A stretch of DNA of 21,123 bases from JBMOLK01 sp049325575. GTDB taxonomy: Bacteria; Bacillota; Clostridia; Acetivibrionales; Acetivibrionaceae. The notes under the pieces are model-generated. The model saw only the letters and a list, made by a program, of their open reading frames with translations, did no database searches and was not told the origin of the DNA. The stretch covers positions 1-21,123 of the forward strand of contig JBMOLK010000041.1 in the NCBI GenBank assembly GCA_049325575.1, given 5' to 3'. The translations under genes were made by a program, and so were the position numbers. Shown here piece by piece: positions 7,801 through 16,500 of this stretch. The stretch's first letter is position 1. Every line of letters starts with the position of its first letter.

Positions 7801-8543
7801 ACGGTACTATTGTTATAGACTACGCTGTAAAGAATGTTGGTGTTTACAATAACGGGCTTGCAGTTAAGAACAAGGAACTGCCAATTGAATCAATAGAAAG
7901 CATATATAAAATTATTAATGGAGCCAGATTACGGGTTGATAAGGACAAAATAACTTTGGCACCAAATGGTCTGTCCTTTACTATTGTCGGTGCTCAATGG
8001 GGTGAGATGTATGAATACGTTTATTCCTATGACCCCGGACAGAGTATCGTACCTACAATAAAATATTCAGTACCTACAAACCTTGATGCACAAATGAATG
8101 ACAATACAGAGGCAATAAGGCAGCATTCCCAGGAGATATCAAACCTTAAGGCTGAAATCCAGATATTGAAGGAACAAATACAAAATCCTACAAGGGTAAA
8201 TGCAGGGCCATTTAAGATAACCTGTACCCCTGGAACACCTTTTAATATGGTACTTACAGCGGCCAATTCAAAAGACTTCAGCAGCCGTAAATTCACGGTG
8301 ATATACAATAGTAATGAACTTGAGGTTACAGACTTATGTGCTGCAACGCCGACACTTGAAACGGGAGTTGGCAATCCTGTAGATACAAACATATCTATTA
8401 TTAAAGTTGAACCGGGAATAATTGAGTTCATAATCTACAACCCCGTAGACAAGGGTAAAGCCTGGTCCGGTGCAGTAAATACTATCATATTCACGCCTAA
8501 GAGCGGTATCACCTCGGCCACTGTAACATATATAGCCGAGTAG
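4824..8543 (+). CDS. Secreted S8 (subtilisin) protease with phage-tail-like C-terminal modules
   Basis: The 1239-residue protein starts with a signal peptide (about 1-29, cleavage near VFA-S). A propeptide (about 85-163) resembles the I9 inhibitor type. The catalytic domain (about 166-475) has all key residues: D208 in VVAVIDTG, H268 in GHGTH, oxyanion N356 in AAGNSG and S424 in SGTSMTAP, so it should be active. A D/G-rich loop (233-246, DDDGNGYIDD core) looks calcium-binding. An Asn-rich linker (about 485-510) leads to a long non-catalytic tail: modules resembling phage tail or receptor-binding proteins (about 539-1090), a short coiled coil (about 1088-1119) and a C-terminal beta-sandwich of cohesin-like style (about 1121-1239). 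There is no LPxTG anchor or dockerin. As first gene of the operon, it is a natural candidate to mature the downstream RHS protein outside the cell. That role is inferred from proximity and from the B. subtilis WprA/WapA precedent. Confidence 0.92.
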   Translation: MSLKRVIRKVIPILLIVALLLPSTSVFASVENVSEGIIVDNAESIDDQLTVQQSVYSDYTDLILENEQNRTVQQQVYGDEQSSIVIDGKRVYRTIIKYKTQSGRDNVTNKIKGKLKSIRRIKNKNFDVVTTELKHNELLNEIKKQNLEADIEYIQPDYVMTLSSADKYFSAQWGLSNETSGFEVNIDSNVIPAWSITEGEGSVVAVIDTGIDITHSDLGENIWVNPGEIPENGVDDDGNGYIDDVNGWNFSEDTNIVHEYQLANDEGHGTHIAGIIAAVKDNNLGIAGVAPKSKVMVLKAFSNGTAYTSDIMEAIDYASAMGVKIVNCSWGSTAENPALRESIEGSGMLFVCAAGNSGVSIDDAPVYPASYSSENIITVASIGKNGNLSSFSNFGEVSVDIAAPGESVVSTLPGNTYGLKSGTSMTAPFVAGQAALLLSKNIDASAKDLKDAILNSSDRLSTLVGKVYRANKLNCANSLTGVVNEEIININEDTTIINNTNNNVNNVQDGFTTFAGASTYSGSYEVTDSIFSLPPDTSRGVLNAVLKGNMRSNLLTLPKMDQDVDGNGVVDGFSKYTHTGITASYSFDTLEKCQKIEITGSTVASGHGAFINQSIDVTPGEVISLACEAKVEGNVRVYLYVGWWSKSTYLSTSVNASYSGAEFGRLKNLNIVAPPNSDRVEIKIKVAPIGVGDTGAGWIKNAVVEKRPVVEDNFFSGAKHNRPIRIKSIGKNIFNGKLKSGEFVEGFPDRCITADYLPVIPGTYCLQKLATPNQWSAIAVYDINRNFISYISNTPNSVYTFGVPENGRYIKVKFDDPMDVIEKASVQITKALVESAYESYRESDAYIPVDLLSLPNGQKNEINLSTAEYKKAVGKHILDGNIEWSSFGSDSKAVWAYLTNWRNTNNSVAFGSANPSAAVCFNDQLGCLRISDSFTYANSENTFRLYLPKANTGITDLTSFKQYLNNHPVTLIYQLENPEVYKLDVEPVTCYENGTIVIDYAVKNVGVYNNGLAVKNKELPIESIESIYKIINGARLRVDKDKITLAPNGLSFTIVGAQWGEMYEYVYSYDPGQSIVPTIKYSVPTNLDAQMNDNTEAIRQHSQEISNLKAEIQILKEQIQNPTRVNAGPFKITCTPGTPFNMVLTAANSKDFSSRKFTVIYNSNELEVTDLCAATPTLETGVGNPVDTNISIIKVEPGIIEFIIYNPVDKGKAWSGAVNTIIFTPKSGITSATVTYIAE
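6438..8183 (+). other. Phage tail/receptor-binding-like module inside the S8 protease
   Basis: Protease residues 539-1120. A motif SRGVLNAVLKG-x3-SNLL (538-555) and DQDVDGNGVVDGF (561-573) start a carbohydrate-binding-like sandwich (to about 705). HNRPIRIKSIGKNIFNGKL (720-738), the pair of beta-segments that follows, ESAYESYRESDAYIPV (834-849), LSLPNGQKNEINLST (852-866), VGKHILDGNIEW (873-884) and the PVTLIYQLENPEVYKLD stretch (968-984) closely follow the order of elements I know from siphophage tail-tip and minor structural proteins. The recognition is from memory of such sequences, not from a search. Confidence 0.55.
8184..8540 (+). other. Cohesin-like C-terminal domain of the S8 protease
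   Basis: Protease residues 1121-1239. The segment is all-beta in character, with the sequence order of a cohesin-like sandwich: a TPGTPF turn (1135-1140), KFTVIYNSNELEVTDL (1156-1171), IIEFIIYNP (1199-1207) and IIFTPKSG near the end. Similarity to the cohesin/CBM fold group is suggested only by pattern; true cohesin function (dockerin binding) is not claimed. Confidence 0.35.
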
Positions 8544-8563
8544 GTAAAGGGAGTTGAAGCCTA

Positions 8564-9523
8564 ATGGTTAAAATAAAGAGAAGAAGAACCGTTGCTGTAA
8601 TAATTGTCATGTCGTTGATACTGACTTCTTTGGCAGTATCAACAGGCATAGTTTCGTTAAACAAGGTTAATACAGCCAATGCTCAAAACAATAATGACCA
8701 GAAAATAGCTGAAGATATATCCAATATGACAGGCGAGAAAACGAAGGATATTCTAAAGCTAAAAAATGAAGGCAAGTCATGGAATGAGATATTGGAGATT
8801 CTAAAGAATAATAGTGGCCAAAACCAGGTTGACAGGGAGAATAGAAGTGACTTTCTGACAGAGTCAGACTTGGGAGATGAGTATGTAGAAAAGCTTAAGA
8901 AAGAAGGCTTCACCCAGGAAGAGATTATGGAAGCCAAATCACTGGTTGAAAGAGTGATGTTTAACTTAAGGGAAATAACTGAAAAGTCTCTAAATAAACC
9001 TGATATTCCAAAGGTTGAGGTGGGAGAAACCCTTGATACCGAAGAAGATACTCCGGCTTATGAAGAGCTTGCAGGGAAGATAGACCTCAAGATAGCTGTA
9101 TACCTTATTCTTAAGCTGGAAAGTGAGTTTGGCAGTATGGAGGGTGTACTGGATGAGTATTTATATTCCATACAAATAGGTGCTGACCTTGAAAAAATGA
9201 TTATAGATAAAGAGGCATACGAAGAGGAAAAAAGAGAAAAGGGTGCTGGGTTAGATATAAAGAAAATAATAACCTTGGCAAAAATAGAAGAAAAGCTGCT
9301 TCAAAAGATCCAGTCCCAAAACAACAATAAGGTTGAATTTGATATTGATCCCAAGTCGGGTGAAGCAAAGCCGGGCTTGGAGCCTGAAGCTATAAAACCG
9401 CCATTACCTGATATTGGTCCTAAGGATGTAAAGCCTAAAGACCCATTGGAAGACGTAATGAAGGAGATAAATGACATAAGAAACAGGAGTCTTAATATTG
9501 AAAGCAATATAGAAGGGAGATAA
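8564..9523 (+). CDS. Small secreted alpha-helical protein A (GKSW-motif protein)
   Basis: I do not recognise a named family. The 319-residue protein has a signal peptide or membrane anchor (residues 1-40, three arginines then a hydrophobic helix, possible cleavage at ANA-Q). The remainder is charged, helical and cysteine-free. A helix-turn-helix-like element DILKLKNEGKSWNEIL (62-77) is followed by a second type, DEYVEKLKKEGFTQEEI (105-121), and a helical segment around 173-250. The C-terminus has a proline-rich linker (about 262-294) and a short helical tail. Related GKSW elements occur in the next gene. It starts 20 nt after the protease stop, with AAAGGGAG (8546-8553) as ribosome site, so it is co-transcribed with the protease. 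A role as exported accessory, anchor or assembly factor for the RHS protein is inference from operon context. Confidence 0.75.
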   Translation: MVKIKRRRTVAVIIVMSLILTSLAVSTGIVSLNKVNTANAQNNNDQKIAEDISNMTGEKTKDILKLKNEGKSWNEILEILKNNSGQNQVDRENRSDFLTESDLGDEYVEKLKKEGFTQEEIMEAKSLVERVMFNLREITEKSLNKPDIPKVEVGETLDTEEDTPAYEELAGKIDLKIAVYLILKLESEFGSMEGVLDEYLYSIQIGADLEKMIIDKEAYEEEKREKGAGLDIKKIITLAKIEEKLLQKIQSQNNNKVEFDIDPKSGEAKPGLEPEAIKPPLPDIGPKDVKPKDPLEDVMKEINDIRNRSLNIESNIEGR

Positions 9524-9529
9524 AGGTAT

Positions 9530-10477
9530 ATGAGCAGGAAGCTGATAACAAAGATAACAGTGTTCTGTCTGGTATTTGTACTTATTACAGGTATAGCACA
9601 GGCAGGATATATGGCATATACAACAGCAGTAAAGAACGAAGGAAATGCAGGAGATAAGCCTAAGACAGCTGACAACAATAAAGTACCTGTTAAAGAGGAT
9701 AGGGAAGCACCCAGGGCAATTTCTTTAAATGAAATGGGGGAGCCTAAGAAGCCTGAAAAAAAGGAAATAGATCCAAGTAAGGTAACTCTTTCAAAAGATA
9801 TGGAAGATGCGATTAAAAAAGCCAAGGGTAAAGATGCAGATAAACATATAAATAACTGCAAAAAGCTTATAACAAAGCTTAACGTACCTATGGAATATAC
9901 TATAGAAATAAAAAAACTTCTGGATAAAGGCCATGATATATCTGACATATTGGCAGCTTATGAATTCTTATATGACAACTACGGCCAGATAAGTGAGCTT
10001 GAAGGCTTGTTGGATAAGAAGAAGTCGGGTAAAGGCTTTGCACAGTTATTCAAAGAGTATGCAAAGGATAATAAGGAGTTTGTACCCAGAAACTTTGAGC
10101 CCGGCTATCTTGAAAGTCTTCTAAAATCACCATCTATGACAGCAGATGACATAATGATAGCAGACCGTATATCACAAAAGGGCTTAAAAACATTTGAAGA
10201 GTTGATTAACCTGAAGAGACAAGGAAAGTCTTGGAAGGAAATAAAGAGCGACCTTGGTATAGTAAATACCGAGGAAAAGCTTCCAAGGATTGGCGTAACA
10301 AGTGCACAGGTGAGAAAGCACATGGAGGGTAGTAATCTTACAGAAGAGCAGGTTGTAGAAGCTCTTGTTTTGGCTGGAAAGTTTGGTAAGGAAGATACTG
10401 AAGTAATTGAGAAGGCCAAAAAGGGAAAGAAGAAGGAAGATATTTTAGCAGAGATACTCGAAACAGAATACAGATAA
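9530..10477 (+). CDS. Small secreted alpha-helical protein B (GKSW-motif protein)
   Basis: The family is not recognised. The 315-residue protein has an N-terminal signal peptide or anchor (about 1-25, possible cleavage IAQA-G), a charged proline-containing linker (about 40-85) and then a run of helical repeats. Residues 205-239 parallel protein A residues 46-78 and share the GKSW-x-EI motif (A: LKNEGKSWNEI; B: LKRQGKSWKEI). Residues 121-151 (EYTIEIKKLLDKGHDISDIL) parallel A residues 105-135, and a further degenerate unit occupies about 270-312. It has two cysteines (C13 in the signal, C110). The ATG lies 6 nt after the stop of gene A, with AAGGGAG (9513-9519) inside the end of gene A, so translation is probably coupled. 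A and B look like diverged paralogues. Function unknown; operon membership suggests an extracytoplasmic partner of the RHS protein. Confidence 0.75.
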   Translation: MSRKLITKITVFCLVFVLITGIAQAGYMAYTTAVKNEGNAGDKPKTADNNKVPVKEDREAPRAISLNEMGEPKKPEKKEIDPSKVTLSKDMEDAIKKAKGKDADKHINNCKKLITKLNVPMEYTIEIKKLLDKGHDISDILAAYEFLYDNYGQISELEGLLDKKKSGKGFAQLFKEYAKDNKEFVPRNFEPGYLESLLKSPSMTADDIMIADRISQKGLKTFEELINLKRQGKSWKEIKSDLGIVNTEEKLPRIGVTSAQVRKHMEGSNLTEEQVVEALVLAGKFGKEDTEVIEKAKKGKKKEDILAEILETEYR

Positions 10478-10501
10478 GGATAAAAGTGGGGTGAAATATA
10501 C

Positions 10502-13500
10502 GTGAGGCATATATGTAGAATATTTATATTATTACTGCTAATGGCAGCAGCATCAGTTATGCCCTTACAGATGGTCTATGCAGAGACGCTGGAAGAGCAG
10601 ATGAACAACCTTATTGGACCAAAGCAGATTTATAGTACCTTTGTTTCTCCGGCTTACATGAGAACCAATACAAGTGAGGAATATATAAACCCTCAAACAG
10701 GGGAATTGAGTATAAATCAGGCTGACTACGTATTACCGGGAAGGAACGGCCTTGACCTTGAAATAAAGAGACTTTATAAGAGCGGGACATGCTACGCATG
10801 GGAAATGAAAACTAGTTATTCTAATGGAGTCTGGGTTGACTACCTGGTATCAACATTAGCTACATCTACATTCTATGAAGACAGATACAACCTTGGTGTG
10901 GGATGGAGATTCTCTTTTCCAACAATAGAAGTCAGTATGAATTCTGATGGAAGTAGTTTTATGTTTTTACATACAGAATCAGGTGATGTGTATAGACTTA
11001 TTAAGTCAGAGAATATTAACTATACACAGTATTATACACTTGAGAACTATAAGCTTAAGGACATTGTAATAAAGGAAGACACATCGTTTACAAATGGTAG
11101 CTTCGTATCTAGATATGTAATGATTGATAAGGATGGAAAGAAAACTTATTTTGATAGTGATGGCAGAATTCAGGGTATTGTTGATAGAAATAATAATATG
11201 ATTACATTTAACTACACCAGTATAAACTATACAATTGATGGATATACAAAGACAAAAATACTGATAACAAAAATAACAGATACTGTTGGTAGAGTTGTAA
11301 ACATTGAGTATAAACAAGATGAAAACTTCTTATTAACTGTAAACGCGGACGGGACTGGGAGTTCAGATTTACAAGATAAGTTTCAAGTAATTATATATTT
11401 ACCGGACAATACATCTGATACGTTAAGTGATAATAAGAAAATAATCTACAATAAAAGTGCATTCCTTTCCTCAGGAGCATCAAGAAAAGTAGTTAGGACT
11501 AGACTTCAAAATATTATAGGCTTGGATGGGTCGATTAAGTATTGGTTTGGGGTAGAACAGCTAGGGCCTTGTGATTACGCTATAAAACCCGGGATTGGTT
11601 TTACTTACAGCAATGGAGGAAACTATACTGTTTATAATGCTCATGAGAATATTAATTTAATTTTTTCGCATAAAACAAATAAGAAAACCAAGTATACATA
11701 TAATACATATGTTAAAAGATTTGGATCAACTGGAAGTATACAATATAGAAAAATAGTTAAAAAAGAGGATATTTCTGTAAGTTGGGATGGTACCAACATT
11801 AGTGAAACTGTCAAGAATAGCCAGAGCTATTCATATACAGGAGAACCGGATGGATACCCAAACATTACATCATTTGAAGAGGATTTTGACGACATATATC
11901 ATAGTATGACTAACTATGGTTCTTGGTCAATAGAAAATCAGCAGTATAAAAGTATTCCGATTTATAATGTTTCTAATTTAGCCATTGCGAGTGGGATAAA
12001 TTTTTCTGACGTAACATATGAGGCTGAAGTCGAGTTTAAAAGTCCAAGTTCTTCGGGTGGATATTCAGAGGAAGGGTTAGTTTTTAGGGTATCAAATCCT
12101 AGTTATGGCTATTATTCATTTAATGGGTATTTAGCATATATCAATAAATGGGGCCATGTGTATTTATGTGTGTATCAGAATGGAACTATGATTAAAGAAT
12201 TTAGGCCGCAAATAATAGATGTTATGCGGCATCACATGAAAATAGTTGCAAAAGGCAATAATGTTAAGCTATATGTAGACAACATGGAAAAACCTTTAAT
12301 AGATATTACAGATTCTACTTTTTCTTCAGGGAATATTGGTTTATTAGCATATAATAACTATACCTTGTTTGACAATGTAAAAGCATATGTAAGCACGTGT
12401 ACTCACGCAACGGAAGTTACTGATATGAGAGGGTCAAGGACTAAATACTCATATGATGGTAATCAGCAATTGATTAACGTTGAAGAATCAGGTAACGATC
12501 ATAAGGTTATAACAACAACTACTTATGATGCAAACAAGATGCCTCTCAAAACAGAGAAACTAATATACAATGTAGTGAACGGGCAAGCTGGAACTACTCC
12601 TGTTAAGCATATTGAAAACTATAGCTATGATCAGTATGGAAATCTTATAAGTTATACAGGACCTTTAGCGGCACGAGATTCAGATGGTAAACCGATAGAC
12701 GGTAAATATACTGTAACTTATGACTATTACATAGACAAATATCATGTGCTTAAGTCAAAAGCGTCTAAAATCAACGATACAACTACATCAATAGTAAAAT
12801 ATGATGTAGATGAAAAGGGTAGTATTATAAGAGAAACAAAAGTGCATAACGAAAACGGTATTGATAAATCTATAGTTACAGATTTCCAGTATGACTATAA
12901 CGATACAAATCCTAATAACGATTTCGGTAATATGATCAGGAAGACTGTTAAGTACATAGATAACAGTGAAAACACCTACGTCACAAACTATGAATATGGT
13001 ATTGATGCCGATGGTACCGATCAAAAGGGTGGGTACCTCACAAGGGAATACAACACTATTAATGTCAAAAATGCTGATGGTACTACTAGTGAAAAGAACC
13101 TTGAGAAGAAATATGTGTATGATTTTAGTACAGGTAATCTTAAAGCCGAGATTGATAAGTATGATAACAGGACAAACTATGAATATGACTTATTCAACAG
13201 GGTTCAGAAGGTTAGTTATTCCAATTCAAGTTATACTAAGGAATACATATATGAAGATTTATGGAATAATAACAAAGTCATTAAATACAAAGATTTAAAT
13301 GGATGGTGGTACTGGTATAAGTTTGATATATATGGAAATATGACAGGACAGTATATATCAAATAATTCAAGTTATGGCGAAAGTAGAGTCAAAGAATATG
13401 AGTATGACTCCAACGGAAATAAAACCAAAGAAATTGATGCAAACGGACACAGTATAAGATTCTCTTATGATAGCCAAAACAGGCTTACCAAAAAGTCTTT

Positions 13501-16500
13501 TTGGGATAAGGATACTACTGAAAGAGAATACATAAGCTTAAAGTATGAAGTTGGAAAGGATGCCAATACCCTATTATTAGTTACAATAACAGATGAAGAT
13601 GGTTATATAAAAGAATATGGCTACGATAAAGCCAGTAGGCTGCAAAAAGAAGTGGTAACACTTTATTACTACTCTTCTACATTTGGTTACGATTATGCGG
13701 GGAATCTGATAAGTGTAAAAGACAGAAAAGATAAAACAACAAGCTTTACTTATGATGATCTAAACAGGCTTATACTAAAAAAGGATGCATTGAATAATGA
13801 AACAAAATATACATATAACTGCCTTGACAAAGTGCTGACAAAAGAAGAACCAGGAGACAAGATAACACAATATAGTTTTGATGTATTAGGCAGAGTTTCA
13901 ATTGAAAAGGTGTATAAGAGAGGCTCTAGTGATTATACTTACAAGAAGTATGAATATGATAACACTGCCAACAAACATACCTTGAAAGAAGGTAAGGTTG
14001 AAGGCGCAAAGGATTATTTATCATCAGAAGTTCAGTATGTATATGACAATTTTAATAGAGTATCCGACGAGTATAGAAAGATAGACGATAGCAGAACCTG
14101 CCATATTAAATTTGAGTATGATGGTAATGGCAACAAGACTTCACAAAAGGAATTTATTAGTTCAACAGAAGACCGGTACACAGTATATAAATATGATTAT
14201 GACAGTCTGGGAAACTTAAAGCAGGAAGAAGGCTGGATTCAAAATGACCAGCAGCGTGGCTACTTTAAGAAGATGTATGAAAAGGATTATGCTGGCAATT
14301 TAAAGGTATTTAAAGAATGGAACGGTAGTAGCTATAACACTATAACTTTTGAGTATGATCATAGAAACAGGCTCAAAACCAAGACAGAACCCTATGGTAC
14401 TTCAACTACAAAGGTAACAACGTATGGCTATGACAAAAGAGGAAACATGACTTCAGAATCTTTAACCAAGCAGGGGGAAGTAAGTGAGAGAACATATGAA
14501 TACGATGGGGTGGGTAACCTCATTAGAAATACTGATGCTCTAGGCAATACTACAAGGTATGTATACGATAAGAATGGAAACAGGATTAAAGAGATTGACC
14601 CTAGGTATTACAGTATTGCTGGTGAGACAGCCAATCCTAAAATAGTAAATACTGCTCCGCGTATTGAGTATGAATATGATGACTTGAACAGGCATATAAA
14701 GACCACAGTAATAGATGGAACAAAAATAACTGTTCTAGAGTACAAGGTATACGATGGCAGAGGAAATGTTATAAGGAAAGTTGATGGTGAAAGATATAAT
14801 GCTGCCAGTCCTATTAGTTCTATCGGAGAAGAATATGAATACGATGTGGCAGATCGAGTAGTAAAATATACTTCTGCAGCTGCAGTCAAATACAACATTG
14901 ACAATGTACAGAAAGAATTTACTAAAAGATATACATATGACGGATCTGGAAGGGTATTGACTGAAGAGGATTCGGATAATAATACCATTAAATACTCATA
15001 CTATTTAAATGGAAGAGTAAAAGAAAAGCTTTATCCCGATTTAACCAAGGAGAGCTATGACTACGACCTGACAGGTAAGGTAGAAATAACGAAAACCGAT
15101 AGGGCAGACAATTCGACCAAGTATTACAATACAATATTTAATAAGCCCTATAGAGTAGAATACCCTGATAATACATATGAAGAGTTTAGTTATACCAATA
15201 CGGGTAAACTTTTAAGCTTTAGAGATAAGAAAGGGCACTATATATCGTACAGTTATGATTCTAATAATAACTTGATTGAGGAAAAAGAGCAATACAGATC
15301 GGATAGCCAGAACTTTTACTATAGGCTGTTAAAGTATAGTTACGATGAAATGAATAACATTAAGGATAAGGAAACATATGAGATTAAAAGCTGTTATACT
15401 GAACAAATCCCAGATGTGATAGTATCTGCCGGAGATAAGGTTGAATATGCATATGATAAAGCGGGGCGTCTAAAAACCGTATCCGGACCTAATGGTAGGG
15501 AGACAATATACGACTATGATGCTAAAGGTAATTTAACTTTTCAGAAGAGAAAGGTGTCGGACGGTATCTATGATATCAAAAGGTATGAGTATGATATTTT
15601 AAACAGGGTAACAAAAGAAATACTTCTTGTGGAATCTAATGATATTGATCCGTTGCATTTACCTTCAAACTTATATGATGCTGACTACCCTACAAAAGTT
15701 AAAGCAATCACAAGCTATGAATACTATAATAACAGCAAATTGATGAAAAAAGTTGATCCATATGGTAATTCAACTGATTATGAGTATGACTTTGATGGAA
15801 GGATGACAAAGTTAAAAGATGAAGAGCTTAACGAAACAAAGTTTATCTATGATTTGAGGGGCAACCTTACAAAAAAAATCAATGCAAGATTAAAAGCTGT
15901 AGATTATGAATATGACAGTATGAATAGGTTGATAAGGTTAAAAACCCCTGCAGCAGACGGTAGTACTGCTGTTACAAGATATATCTACGATAAGATGGGC
16001 AACCTTAAAAAAGAGATAAAGCCTAAGTACTACGATGCTGCAAAGGATACAAGTGAATTTGTGGAAGCAATGACCGGTATATCATATACATATGATAATA
16101 TGAACAGGCTGGTTACCACGCTTTCGCCTGAAGGTAACGTAATATCCATACAAAAATATGATGCTAATGGCAATGTTATTAAAGTAGTTGATGGAATTAG
16201 ATATAATGGAAACATTGATACATCACCGGGAACTGTATATTCATACGATTTTATGAACAGAGTAAACCAGGTAACTGATGCACTAAACAATAACTCATAT
16301 ATTGAATATGATGTGTTAGGAAGAATAGTATCTAAAAAAGATGCCAGAAGTAAAGTTACATCATATGAATATTATCCTGATGGAACCCTGTGGAGGGAGA
16401 AGTTCGCTGATACAGGGGTTAGGGAGCATACATATGATAAACTAGGACGTAAGGTGACAGAAAAGGATCAAATGGGTCATATGACTATCTATACATATAA

